64,000 nucleotides of DNA from an uncultured Lachnospiraceae bacterium (lineage in GTDB: Bacteria > Bacillota > Clostridia > Lachnospirales > Lachnospiraceae): assembly GCA_910578335.1 (NCBI GenBank), contig CAJTPU010000010.1, positions 5,504 through 69,503 of the forward strand. The letters are read 5' to 3'. Positions 41,871 to 50,220 of the stretch are shown one piece after another; the first letter of the stretch is position 1, and every line of letters begins with the position of its first letter. The translations under genes and the position numbers were made by a program. The notes below the pieces were generated by a model. That model was not told where the DNA came from, did not search any database, and saw only the letters and a list, made by a program, of their open reading frames with translations.

Positions 41871-42365
41871 ATGCATATCATACTTCACCAACCGGAGATA
41901 CCGGCAAATACGGGCAACATTGGAAGAACCTGTGTGGCGACAGGCACGTCCCTGCACTTGATTGAACCGCTGGGCTTTCGGCTTGACGAAAAGTCCATAA
42001 AGCGGGCTGGCATGGACTATTGGAGTCAGCTTGACGTGACGCGCTATATGAATTATGAGGAGTTTCTCAAATGCCATCCGGACGCAAAAATCTGGATGGC
42101 AACCACAAAGGCAAAGCGCTCCTACACAGAAGTTTCCTATGGGGAAAATGATTTTATTATGTTTGGAAAGGAGAGCGCAGGAATACCGGAGGAGCTTCTT
42201 GCCGCACATGAGGCGTCCTGCATCCGGATTCCGATGCTGCCCTCCATCCGTTCCCTGAACTTGTCCAATTCTGTCGCCATTGTGCTGTACGAAGCGCTCA
42301 GGCAGAATCATTTTTTAGGGATGCAGACAGAAGGGGAGCTTCACCGCCTGCACTGGCAGGAATGA
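41871..42365 (+). CDS. trmL: tRNA (cytidine/uridine-34-2'-O)-methyltransferase
   Basis: A 164-residue SPOUT-family methyltransferase. TrmL methylates the ribose of the wobble base of certain leucine tRNAs. Motifs are HQPEIPANTGNIGRTC, LGFRLDEKSIKRAGMDYW, FGKESAGIPEELL and MLPSIRSLNLSNSVAIVLYEA, all typical of TrmL. The start at 41871 was chosen because family members begin with MHIILHQPEIP; the upstream site is weak (TAGGCGG). It lies 10 bases after the aminotransferase gene. Confidence 0.95.
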   Translation: MHIILHQPEIPANTGNIGRTCVATGTSLHLIEPLGFRLDEKSIKRAGMDYWSQLDVTRYMNYEEFLKCHPDAKIWMATTKAKRSYTEVSYGENDFIMFGKESAGIPEELLAAHEASCIRIPMLPSIRSLNLSNSVAIVLYEALRQNHFLGMQTEGELHRLHWQE

Positions 42366-42431
42366 CCTTTTTCGTAACCAAAACCTAATAGAAAACTAAA
42401 TAAATCTTAATATTTCTTCTTTGAAGATTTG

Positions 42432-42470
42432 GTATAATGTGTTAAGGAGCCGGACATGTTACGGCTCCTT
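42432..42470 (+). promoter_or_regulatory. Promoter and leader hairpin containing a possible short upstream ORF
   Basis: A TATAAT lies at 42432-42437. Just downstream, AAGGAGCCG (42444-42452) pairs perfectly with CGGCTCCTT (42462-42470). The left arm contains an AAGGAG ribosome binding sequence 7 bases before an ATG (42456) in the loop, which opens a 27-codon frame overlapping the amidase start. Pairing would hide this site, so the hairpin may control translation of a leader peptide. Confidence 0.45.
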
Positions 42471-42504
42471 AAAAAACGAAAGATTTGGAAAGAAGAAAAT
42501 ACTT

Positions 42505-43506
42505 ATGGGAGAGGTTCGAGGAGAGAAGGAGCTTCAGCTTGAATTAACCAAGATGAGAAATCCGTATTTGGAGGAGGAGTTTAGAAACACAGCGCAGGCA
42601 AAGGCGTATCCGAAGACAGGCAGCAGAAGGCGTGCGGAGGCGAATGCACGCACACGGAATTTGGGGCAGAACGGAAGAGGATATGTGAAAACAGATATGT
42701 ATCCGCCGTATGCAGGGCAGCCTGACAGAATACGTGCAAACACAAGATTGAGGCGGCAGACCGAAGAATGGGGCGGGCGGCGGCGCGTGGAATTGTCCAG
42801 AGAGAAACAGAAGCGCCTGAAACAATTGCAGCGCAGGAGAATGCTGTCGGTGGTTCTGATTGGTTCTTTTGCAACAGTGTGTTTGTTCTGGTGGCTGACA
42901 AGTCTGTTTATACAAAAGGGTGGCGTACCCGTTCGCGCAGATTCCATTGTATCTGCCGGAGACGGCGCTTCCGTGCCGCAGGAGCAGACGCAGGTCAAGC
43001 CCTTACCACAGAAACCCGAGTGGACGGAAAATTATCTGACGGTAAACGAGTATTCCAGACCGGGCGAGCCGCTTCCAAAAGTGGATAACATTTTTGTGCA
43101 CTATACGGCAAATAAGGAAACAAGCGCCGCACAGAACAGAAGCTATTTTGAGAATCTGAAGGATACACATGAGCGTTATGCGAGCGCGCATTTTATTATT
43201 GGCTATGAGGGCGAGATATTACAGGTGATTCCTTTGAATGAAATTGCCTGTGCGGTACAGTCAAGAAATTATGATTCTATTTCCATAGAGTGCTGTTATC
43301 TGGCAGAGGACGGGCATTTTACGGAAGCGACTTATGAATCGCTGATAGAGCTTTTGGCATATCTGCTGCAGGTCTACAATTTGGAGCCGGAGGATATTTT
43401 AAGGCATTATGATTCCGGCGGGAAAAAGTGTCCGCTGTATTACACGGAGCATGAGGATGAGTGGGAGAAGCTGAAAGAGGATGTTGCCTCTTGCCTTGCG
43501 CCGTAA
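42505..43506 (+). CDS. Membrane-anchored N-acetylmuramoyl-L-alanine amidase
   Basis: A 333-residue protein. The N-terminal ~110 residues are cytoplasmic, basic and Arg-rich; one membrane helix follows (about residues 112-130, MLSVVLIGSFATVCLFWW); the outside part is an Amidase_2/PGRP-type domain with the zinc-ligand region IFVHYTANKETS, SAHFIIGYEGEILQVIP and ILRHYDSGGKKCP. It should cut the amide bond between muramic acid and the stem peptide. GGAAAGAAG lies 8 bases before ATG 42505. The long basic cytoplasmic tail is unusual for amidases and may bind nucleic acid or a division protein. Confidence 0.88.
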   Translation: MGEVRGEKELQLELTKMRNPYLEEEFRNTAQAKAYPKTGSRRRAEANARTRNLGQNGRGYVKTDMYPPYAGQPDRIRANTRLRRQTEEWGGRRRVELSREKQKRLKQLQRRRMLSVVLIGSFATVCLFWWLTSLFIQKGGVPVRADSIVSAGDGASVPQEQTQVKPLPQKPEWTENYLTVNEYSRPGEPLPKVDNIFVHYTANKETSAAQNRSYFENLKDTHERYASAHFIIGYEGEILQVIPLNEIACAVQSRNYDSISIECCYLAEDGHFTEATYESLIELLAYLLQVYNLEPEDILRHYDSGGKKCPLYYTEHEDEWEKLKEDVASCLAP

Positions 43507-43551
43507 AATCGGTTAATATAAGAGCGTAAACTATATCAGGAGGGTTGGCTG

Positions 43552-43611
43552 ATGAAGTACAGCCGCCTTGCTGTCAGGCGTGTTTGGCGATGCGCTCGCT
43601 TGAAAGGCTAA
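43552..43611 (+). CDS. Possible Arg-rich leader peptide before rpe
   Basis: A 19-residue frame, MKYSRLAVRRVWRCARLKG, has a strong AGGAGGG site 8 bases upstream and ends at TAA (43609-43611), which overlaps the AAGGAG site of rpe. Five of its 19 residues are Arg, with mixed codons. It may couple or regulate translation of rpe, or be spurious. Confidence 0.3.
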   Translation: MKYSRLAVRRVWRCARLKG

Positions 43612-43626
43612 GGAGATAAAGGACGA

Positions 43627-44313
43627 ATGAATATTTTGGCTCCCTCAATTCTGGCGGCAGATTTTGCCGTGATGGGCGAACAGATACGGACGGTTTTAAA
43701 TGCCGGAGCACAATATATACACATAGATGTAATGGACGGGATTTTTGTACCGTCCATTTCCTATGGAATGCCGGTAATAAAATCTTTGAGAAAGGTCACG
43801 GACAGAGTATTTGACGTGCATTTGATGATTGAAAAGCCGGAGCGGTATATCGGTGCATTTGCGGACTGCGGGGCGGACAGCATTACGTTCCATATAGAAG
43901 CGACGGATAAGGCAGACGGGATTCTGGAAGAAATTCATGCCAGAGGGTTAAAGGCAGGAATCTCCGTAAAGCCGGACACGCCGGTGGAAGTGCTGCGTCC
44001 CTATATGGACAAGCTTGATATGATACTGGTCATGACGGTGGAGCCGGGATTTGGGGGACAGGCATATCTGGATTTTTGTACGGATAAGGTAAAAGAGGCG
44101 AGAAAACTGGCGGATATAAGCGGCAGGCACATCGACGTGCAGGTGGACGGCGGCATCACATTACATAATGTGGAAACTGTTTTAAAAGCCGGAGCCAATG
44201 TGATTGTGGCAGGCTCTGCCGTGTTCGGCGGCGATGCCGCTGCCAACACCAAGGCTTTTTTGGGGAAAATGAATCCCAATCGTCAATGTTTTGTTGAAAT
44301 ATGTGGAAAATAA
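43627..44313 (+). CDS. rpe: Ribulose-phosphate 3-epimerase
   Basis: A 228-residue TIM-barrel enzyme that interconverts ribulose-5-phosphate and xylulose-5-phosphate in the pentose phosphate pathway. Family signatures are LAPSILAADFAVMGEQI, HIDVMDGIFVPSISYG, VHLMIEKPERY, MTVEPGFGGQAYL and VDGGITLHN, with the catalytic aspartates and metal-binding histidines in place. The length fits. AAGGAG lies 10 bases upstream. Its last bases contain the -35 box of the next gene's promoter. Confidence 0.97.
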   Translation: MNILAPSILAADFAVMGEQIRTVLNAGAQYIHIDVMDGIFVPSISYGMPVIKSLRKVTDRVFDVHLMIEKPERYIGAFADCGADSITFHIEATDKADGILEEIHARGLKAGISVKPDTPVEVLRPYMDKLDMILVMTVEPGFGGQAYLDFCTDKVKEARKLADISGRHIDVQVDGGITLHNVETVLKAGANVIVAGSAVFGGDAAANTKAFLGKMNPNRQCFVEICGK

Positions 44314-44358
44314 TGTTATACTCTTTCTGTGTTTGTTAAAAACGGCGGTCTGTCCGCC
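44294..44358 (+). promoter_or_regulatory. Sigma-A promoter and leader hairpin for the purine permease
   Basis: TTGAAA (44294-44299) and TATACT (44317-44322) are 17 bases apart. A short hairpin GGCGG-TCTGT-CCGCC (44344-44358) lies in the leader. No purine riboswitch core was found. Confidence 0.65.
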
Positions 44359-44392
44359 AGTCACACCTATGTTTCTTATGGAGGTAAAGCAT

Positions 44393-45835
44393 ATGGATAA
44401 GTTCTTCAAACTGAAGGAGAATAACACAACGGTCAGAACTGAGATTGCAGCAGGTCTGACTACATTTTTTGCAATGGCTTACATTGTATTTGTCAACCCG
44501 AATCAGGTGGCAGCAGGCGGCGCGGGCGGCTGGCTTGCAGCGCTTGGGGCTGACGGTCCCGTGCTGGGACAGATTTGGAATGCAGTATACATTGCATCCG
44601 TTCTGGCAGCGATTGTCGGCACCCTGCTGATGGCATTTTGGGCGAAGCTGCCTTACGCACAGGCGTGCGGCATGGGACTCAATGCATTTTTCTGCACATG
44701 CTTCGTTTCCGGCGCGTTCTTTGCCGGTGTGGATGTACTGAACGGCTATCATTCCGGACTGGTTATTATCTTTATTTCCGGTCTTGTATTCCTGCTTCTT
44801 TCCGTTACGGGTCTGCGTACCTATATTGCAAAAGCGATGCCGGACTGCTTAAAGAAAGCGATTCCTGCAGGTATCGGTCTTTTCATTGCATTCATCGGGT
44901 TCCAGAATGCAGGCATTATTCAGACAAACCAGTACACGCTCGTGCAGTTTGTGGATATTCATGGCGCAATCAAAGGCGAAACCTTTAAGGAGACGGCACT
45001 GCCGGCACTGATTGCACTGCTTGGACTTTTGATTATCGGTATTTTAGGCAAGCTGAAAGTAAAGGGCAACGTAATCATCGGAATCATCGCTTCCACCGTT
45101 TTGTATTATCTGTTTACATGGACGGTTCCCAGCTTTGACCTTGGAAACGTGGGACAGTCTTTTGCAGATTTCGGAAAGGTGGGCATAGCCGGTGTTTTCA
45201 GCGGCGCAGCGTGGAAGAACGCATTTTCCGGCGCACATGTGGGAGGCATTTTTAATGCCATCATGCTGATTATTACTTTCTGCCTTGTAGATATGTTTGA
45301 TACGCTTGGCACACTTTACGGTACTGCAGCGCAGGCAAATATGCTGGATGAAAACGGCGACCCTGTCCGTGTGGACAAGGCTATGCTCTGTGACTCGACG
45401 GCAACGGTAGCCGGCGCAGTACTCGGTACTTCTACCTGTACTACCTTCGTGGAATCCTCCGCAGGCGTTGCAGAAGGCGGCAGGACAGGCTTAACCAGCG
45501 TTGTAACGGCAATCTGCTTTGTTGTATGTCTTTTCTTAAGTCCTCTGGCAGGCATCGTACCGTCAGCGGCAACGGCTTCTGCACTGATTTATGTAGGCGT
45601 GCTTATGGTTAAGAGCTTTGCAAAGGTGGATATGGACGACCTTCGCTCTGCCATTCCTGCGTTTGTGGCGCTTATCATGATGCCTTTAACCTACTCGATT
45701 GCAAACGGCATCGGCCTTGGATGTATTACGTATGTGATTATGACGCTCTGCACAGGTAAGTATAAGAAGAAAGATATCGTAGTAACGGTTATTTCACTGC
45801 TCTTTGCACTGAAGTTTATATTTGTCACAATGTAG
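44393..45835 (+). CDS. AzgA-type NCS2 purine (hypoxanthine/guanine/adenine) permease
   Basis: A 480-residue membrane transporter with about 12-14 hydrophobic segments. It begins MDKFFKLKENNTTVRTEIAAGLTTFFAMAYIVFVNPNQ, the typical AzgA/PbuG start, and has CGMGLNAFFC and the substrate-site segment DMFDTLGTLYGTA with STCTTFVESSAGVAEGGRTGLT. These mark the nucleobase:cation symporter-2 AzgA branch, which imports hypoxanthine, guanine or adenine with protons. GGAGG lies 9 bases before ATG 44393; the longer open frame upstream has no such site. Confidence 0.92.
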   Translation: MDKFFKLKENNTTVRTEIAAGLTTFFAMAYIVFVNPNQVAAGGAGGWLAALGADGPVLGQIWNAVYIASVLAAIVGTLLMAFWAKLPYAQACGMGLNAFFCTCFVSGAFFAGVDVLNGYHSGLVIIFISGLVFLLLSVTGLRTYIAKAMPDCLKKAIPAGIGLFIAFIGFQNAGIIQTNQYTLVQFVDIHGAIKGETFKETALPALIALLGLLIIGILGKLKVKGNVIIGIIASTVLYYLFTWTVPSFDLGNVGQSFADFGKVGIAGVFSGAAWKNAFSGAHVGGIFNAIMLIITFCLVDMFDTLGTLYGTAAQANMLDENGDPVRVDKAMLCDSTATVAGAVLGTSTCTTFVESSAGVAEGGRTGLTSVVTAICFVVCLFLSPLAGIVPSAATASALIYVGVLMVKSFAKVDMDDLRSAIPAFVALIMMPLTYSIANGIGLGCITYVIMTLCTGKYKKKDIVVTVISLLFALKFIFVTM

Positions 45836-45856
45836 TAAGATTATCGGGTATTTACT

Positions 45857-46381
45857 ATGGAACTGCAAATTTTACACATGCTGCAGGATATACATGCGGA
45901 ATGGCTGAATCCGGTGATGATATTGTTGTCTGCACTGGGTAATGCCGGATTGATATGGATTGCGCTGAGCGTTGTTCTGGCAATCCCAAAGAGAACCCGG
46001 CTCTGCGCTTTTACCATGATGGGGGCTATGGCGTTGTCTTTTCTGCTGGGCAATGTGATAATTAAGAATCTGGTGGCACGACCCCGTCCTTTTTCGGTGG
46101 ATGCCTCCGTTATGCTTCTGATTCCGCAGCCCGGGGAGTATTCTTTTCCGTCCGGCCATACGCTGAACGGATTTACGGCAGCGACAGTCCTGTTTTTGTA
46201 CTACAAAAAGGCGGGAGTTTTTGCACTATTGTCGGCGGCGGCAATTGCTTTTTCCAGAATGTATCTGTTTGTGCATTATCCGACAGACATTTTGGCAGGT
46301 ATGCTGTTAGGGATAGCGGACGCGGTGGCTATGTATTTTATTGTAAAAATGATTCAAAAAAAGAGGGAAGAAAGGCTTTGA
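45857..46381 (+). CDS. PAP2-family membrane phosphatase
   Basis: A 174-residue integral membrane protein with the three phosphatidic acid phosphatase type 2 motifs: KNLVARPRP (about residue 75), PSGHTLNG (about 98) and SRMYLFVHYPTDI (about 134). Five or six membrane helices fit the family. Such enzymes dephosphorylate undecaprenyl pyrophosphate or phosphatidic acid-type lipids; the substrate here is not fixed. The stop codon lies in the loop of a terminator. Confidence 0.9.
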   Translation: MELQILHMLQDIHAEWLNPVMILLSALGNAGLIWIALSVVLAIPKRTRLCAFTMMGAMALSFLLGNVIIKNLVARPRPFSVDASVMLLIPQPGEYSFPSGHTLNGFTAATVLFLYYKKAGVFALLSAAAIAFSRMYLFVHYPTDILAGMLLGIADAVAMYFIVKMIQKKREERL

Positions 46382-46396
46382 GCCTTTCTTCTTTTT
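46367..46396 (+). terminator. Rho-independent terminator overlapping the PAP2 stop codon
   Basis: GAAGAAAGGCT (46367-46377) pairs perfectly with AGCCTTTCTTC (46381-46391) around a TTG loop and is followed by TTTTT. Confidence 0.93.
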
Positions 46397-46453
46397 GCGA
46401 AAAACACGGAAAAAGCTGTACAAAATAACACAAAAACAGTGCAAAAAAGTGGG

Positions 46454-46522
46454 TTGTGAAGAAAGGCTGCAGACAGTAGAATAAAGTTATCATTTAGAAA
46501 GGGAAGCGCACAGGCTGTGCGC
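46454..46522 (+). promoter_or_regulatory. Promoter and leader hairpin for the GH2 glycosidase
   Basis: TTGTGA (46454-46459) and TAGAAT (46477-46482) have a 17-base spacer. In the leader GCGCACA (46506-46512) pairs with TGTGCGC (46516-46522) around a GGC loop, 15 bases before the start codon. Confidence 0.5.
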
Positions 46523-46537
46523 ACAAGTGGGGAAAGT

Positions 46538-49500
46538 ATGGACAGAAAAAGGCTATTGAATGATAATTGGGAATTTGTAAAGACGCCATATGGGACAGGG
46601 ATTGAAGGGCTTAAAGAGTGGGAAAAGGATTTTAAACAGGTGGATATTCCCCATGACTGGCTGATTTATGATACGGAGCGGCTTTATGAAACGGGGACGG
46701 GCTGGTACCGGAGGCATCTGGAGATAGCTGCGGCGGACGAGTTTGTCAGGCTGCTTCGCTTTGACGGCGTCTATATGGATTCTAAGGTGTATGTAAACGG
46801 ACATCTTGCGGGTGAGTGGAAATACGGGTATTCTACTTTTGAGTTTGACATTACCGGATACCTGCAGGCGGGCGATAATGTGATTATGGTGCGCGTGGAC
46901 CATCATGAGCCAAATTCCCGCTGGTATTCGGGCGCGGGCATTTACCGCAACGTCTGGCTGAAAACAGTGCCGGCTGTGCACTTTGCTTCCGATGGCATTT
47001 ATGTGACGACGAAAAGGCAGGGTGAGGACTTTGTTGTGGAGATAGAGGCGGAGGTTGCCGCAGGGGAGGGCAGCGCGCAGGGAGAAAGGGCTGTGGAAGA
47101 TGGTAGCCTGCAGGAAGAAAGGGCTGTGGAAGAGGGCAGTATGCAGGCAGAAAAGTCTGCGGGACAGGCGGGCCGCTCTGCTGCAGTGCGGATATGGCGG
47201 GAAGGAAAGCTGCTCAAGGAAGGCGTACTCATAAAAGAGGCGGGCAGCGCGCTGTTAAAAGGTACGGTGACGGTGGAGCGGCCGAAGCTGTGGGATGCGG
47301 AGAATCCGAATCTCTATGAGCTGGAACTGGAGCTTGACAATGGTGATGTGGAAAAGACAGTGTTTGGCTTTAGGGAATTTGCATTTAGTCCAAAGAAGGG
47401 CTTTATTGTCAACGGAAAACAGGTAAAGCTGCACGGCGTCTGCGAGCATCATGATTTGGGCAGTCTGGGCGCGGCGTTTAACAAAGCAGCCATGCGCCGG
47501 AAGCTTGTGACTTTAAAGAAGATGGGAGTCAATGCAATCCGCACCTCCCATAATATGCCGGCGCCGGAATTTATGGAGCTTGCAGATGAAATGGGTTTTT
47601 ATGTAGATTCGGAAGCTTTTGATATGTGGGAGGAGTCCAAGACGGAATATGATTATGCCAGATTTTTCCCGAAGTGGGCTGCAAAGGATGTGGCAAGCTG
47701 GATTCGCCGGGACAGGAACCATCCTTCTGTGATTATGTGGAGCATTGGCAATGAAATCCATGATACCAATGGGGCGCGCGGATTAGAGGTGGCGAAGATG
47801 CTGACGGATTATGTAAAAGAGCATGACCCGAAGGGCAATGCCATGGTGACGATAGGCTCTAACTATATGCCCTGGGAGGGGGCGCAGCAGTGCGCGGACG
47901 TGGTAAAGCTGGCGGGCTACAACTATCTGGAGCGGTATTATGACGAGCAGCATGAAGCCCACCCTGACTGGATAATTTACGGGAGTGAAACTTCTTCTGC
48001 GGTACAGAGCAGGGGGGTTTATCATTTTCCTTTGGCGCAGCCCATCCTGACGGAGGATGACGAACAGTGTTCTGCACTTGGCAACAGCCGTCCAAGCTGG
48101 GCGGGCAAATCTGTAGAGTTCTGCATTTATGCGGACAGAGACAGGGAGTACGCGGCAGGGCAGTTTTTGTGGACCGGGCATGATTACATTGGCGAGCCGA
48201 CGCCGTACCATACAAAAAATTCCTATTTCGGGCAGATTGATACGGCAGGCTTCCCGAAGGATACCTATTATATGTATCAGGCAGAATGGACGGATTATAA
48301 AAAAGCACCCATGGTGCATCTGCTTCCTTATTGGGATTTTAATGAGGGACAGTTGATTGATGTACGCGTATGCAGCAATGCGCCTGAGGTGGAGGTGTTT
48401 GTCAATGAAAAATCACTGGGCAGGGTGCAAATAGACCATGCGCGCGGTGAAGTGCTGTTCCCAAGCTTTCAGGTGCCTTACGAGGCGGGGTGCATCAGGG
48501 CGGCTGCCTATGATGAAAACGGAGCAGTGATTGCGGAGGATGTACATAAATCTTTTAAGGACCCTGCACGCATTACGCTGCAGGCGGATAAGAGCGAGCT
48601 TAAGGCGGACGGCGAGGATTTGGTGTTTGTAGAAATCGGCATGGCTGACGAGGAGGGAAATCCCGTAGAAAATGCCATGGATTATGTGGAGGTACTTGTT
48701 GTGGGCGCGGGTCGTCTTGTGGGGCTTGACAATGGCGACAGTACGGACTACGACCCGTATAAAGGAACGGTAAGAAAGCTCTTTAACGGAAAGCTTCTGG
48801 CAATTATCGGCGCGAAATGTGAAGCGGGAGAGATTGCGGTTACGGTACGTCCCATACAAGAAGGAAGGGTGCAGGCAGAAACGCTTCTGCTGCAAGCCGT
48901 GGAAGCTAAGGTCAGGGAGGGCGTGTCTGCCCTGACTGAAAACAGCCCCATGAAACTTGTGACAGGAGCGTCAGGTATAACGCCGGTGAGAAGAATTGCC
49001 CTTGTCAGCGAGGATGGGCAGAAATGCAGCGAGGATAAAAAGGATATTGTAGTGCGGGCATATCTGTATCCGGCAGGAGCGGAGCAGAAGATAACCTTCT
49101 CTGTGGTAAACGATATGGGCATCCGGTCGAACCTGGCTGAAGTGGAGATACTGGATGGCATATCGGACAGGGCTGTGTGCTGCCCGGCTGCGCGCTGCCG
49201 TATTCATGCAAAGGGCGACGGCGCCTTTAAGCTGCGTGCTACCGTCGATAACGGTACCGGAACCATAAAATTAATTTCCCAGCTTGAGTTTACGGCAGAA
49301 GGGCTTGGAGAGGCGTATGTCAATCCTTATGAATTTGTGACGGGCGCATTGTACAACTGTTCCGTAGGAGATGTGGGTGGATTTAGCGAAAAGAGCGTGG
49401 CAATGGCGCAGGAAGGTGTAAGCGAGGTTGGTTACAGAGGGCTTGATTTTGGAGAGTATGGCTCTGACGAAATTACGCTGCCGATTTTTACCCAGAATGA

Positions 49501-50080
49501 CGACCCGCATTTTCTGCAGATATGGGAAGGCATGCCAGAGGATGAGGGGAGTGAGCTGCTGGCGGACGTGGTCTATCAGAAGCCTAGTATCTGGAATGTT
49601 TACCAGCCGGAGACGTATAAGCTGAAACGGCGGGTGAAGGGTGTCACCACAATTTGCCTTGTGGCGAAGAACCAGCGTTACTTTATCAAGGGTTTTACCT
49701 TTACAAAGCTGCAAAAAGCGTATGAGAAGCTTTGGGCGGCGGAATACAGCCGGATTTACGGGGATACCTTTACGGTAGCGCAGGAATCGGTGGAAGGTAT
49801 TGGCAACAATGTCTCGCTGGAGTTTGAAGATATGGATTTTTCAGACAAGGGCTTTGCACAGATTACCATCTGCGGGCGCAGCACGCTTCCGGTCAATTCC
49901 ATTCATATCCGCTTCTTCTATGAGGACAGGGAGCCGGTAAACCAGCTTGTAGAATTTCCTCGCAGCGAAGAGTACACGGAGCGGACATTCCCCTTGGAGA
50001 GCTGTAAGGGAAAATGCCGCGTTGGGTTTATTTTCCTGCCGGGATGCGATTTTGACTTTAAATGGTTCCAATTCTTGTAA
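46538..50080 (+). CDS. Large GH2-family beta-glycosidase (beta-galactosidase-like)
   Basis: A 1180-residue enzyme. ATG 46538 follows GGGGAAAG; no signal peptide is seen, so it is probably cytoplasmic. The order is sugar-binding domain (NDNWEFVKTPYG, IPHDWLIYD, GTGWYRRHLEI), immunoglobulin-like domain, then the GH2 barrel with the acid/base glutamate in MWSIGNEIHDTNG (about residue 400) and the nucleophile glutamate in IYGSETSS (about 482), then a DUF4982-like segment and further beta-sandwich regions, perhaps a carbohydrate-binding module at the end. A three-unit 11-residue repeat interrupts the Ig-like domain at about residues 178-210. It likely cuts terminal beta-galactosides and could feed galK/galT, but specificity is inferred. 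Confidence 0.9.
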   Translation: MDRKRLLNDNWEFVKTPYGTGIEGLKEWEKDFKQVDIPHDWLIYDTERLYETGTGWYRRHLEIAAADEFVRLLRFDGVYMDSKVYVNGHLAGEWKYGYSTFEFDITGYLQAGDNVIMVRVDHHEPNSRWYSGAGIYRNVWLKTVPAVHFASDGIYVTTKRQGEDFVVEIEAEVAAGEGSAQGERAVEDGSLQEERAVEEGSMQAEKSAGQAGRSAAVRIWREGKLLKEGVLIKEAGSALLKGTVTVERPKLWDAENPNLYELELELDNGDVEKTVFGFREFAFSPKKGFIVNGKQVKLHGVCEHHDLGSLGAAFNKAAMRRKLVTLKKMGVNAIRTSHNMPAPEFMELADEMGFYVDSEAFDMWEESKTEYDYARFFPKWAAKDVASWIRRDRNHPSVIMWSIGNEIHDTNGARGLEVAKMLTDYVKEHDPKGNAMVTIGSNYMPWEGAQQCADVVKLAGYNYLERYYDEQHEAHPDWIIYGSETSSAVQSRGVYHFPLAQPILTEDDEQCSALGNSRPSWAGKSVEFCIYADRDREYAAGQFLWTGHDYIGEPTPYHTKNSYFGQIDTAGFPKDTYYMYQAEWTDYKKAPMVHLLPYWDFNEGQLIDVRVCSNAPEVEVFVNEKSLGRVQIDHARGEVLFPSFQVPYEAGCIRAAAYDENGAVIAEDVHKSFKDPARITLQADKSELKADGEDLVFVEIGMADEEGNPVENAMDYVEVLVVGAGRLVGLDNGDSTDYDPYKGTVRKLFNGKLLAIIGAKCEAGEIAVTVRPIQEGRVQAETLLLQAVEAKVREGVSALTENSPMKLVTGASGITPVRRIALVSEDGQKCSEDKKDIVVRAYLYPAGAEQKITFSVVNDMGIRSNLAEVEILDGISDRAVCCPAARCRIHAKGDGAFKLRATVDNGTGTIKLISQLEFTAEGLGEAYVNPYEFVTGALYNCSVGDVGGFSEKSVAMAQEGVSEVGYRGLDFGEYGSDEITLPIFTQNDDPHFLQIWEGMPEDEGSELLADVVYQKPSIWNVYQPETYKLKRRVKGVTTICLVAKNQRYFIKGFTFTKLQKAYEKLWAAEYSRIYGDTFTVAQESVEGIGNNVSLEFEDMDFSDKGFAQITICGRSTLPVNSIHIRFFYEDREPVNQLVEFPRSEEYTERTFPLESCKGKCRVGFIFLPGCDFDFKWFQFL
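47069..47167 (+). repeat. 33-bp tandem repeat, three units, inside the GH2 gene
   Basis: Units start at 47069, 47102 and 47135 and encode GSAQGERAVED, GSLQEERAVEE and GSMQAEKSAGQ. The first two are closest, sharing AGAAAGGGCTGTGGAAGA. The insert is charged and low complexity within an otherwise folded domain. Confidence 0.8.
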
Positions 50081-50220
50081 ATCATTTTCAGATTTGTGCC
50101 GATATAATAGTTAACCCTTATTTTACCAGTACGGCGAAAAGAGGGGAGTAACTGTTGTGGGGAAGGAACCCCGGTTAAAGCGCAGAATAGCGCTTTCTCA
50201 TGCAGACAAGGAGGTGCGGC

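Noticed and set aside
44323..44392. Purine riboswitch before the AzgA-type permease
   Set aside because: The leader is only ~70 bases, has just one short hairpin, and lacks the conserved purine-riboswitch core.
47783..48319. Minus-strand open frame inside the GH2 gene
   Set aside because: It overlaps the catalytic barrel of a clear GH2 enzyme and shows no protein-like features.
50081..50220. Riboswitch (manganese or cyclic dinucleotide type) before the EF-hand-like gene
   Set aside because: GGGGAGTAACTG is suggestive, but the rest of the known consensus elements could not be placed; only a 7-bp hairpin is clear.
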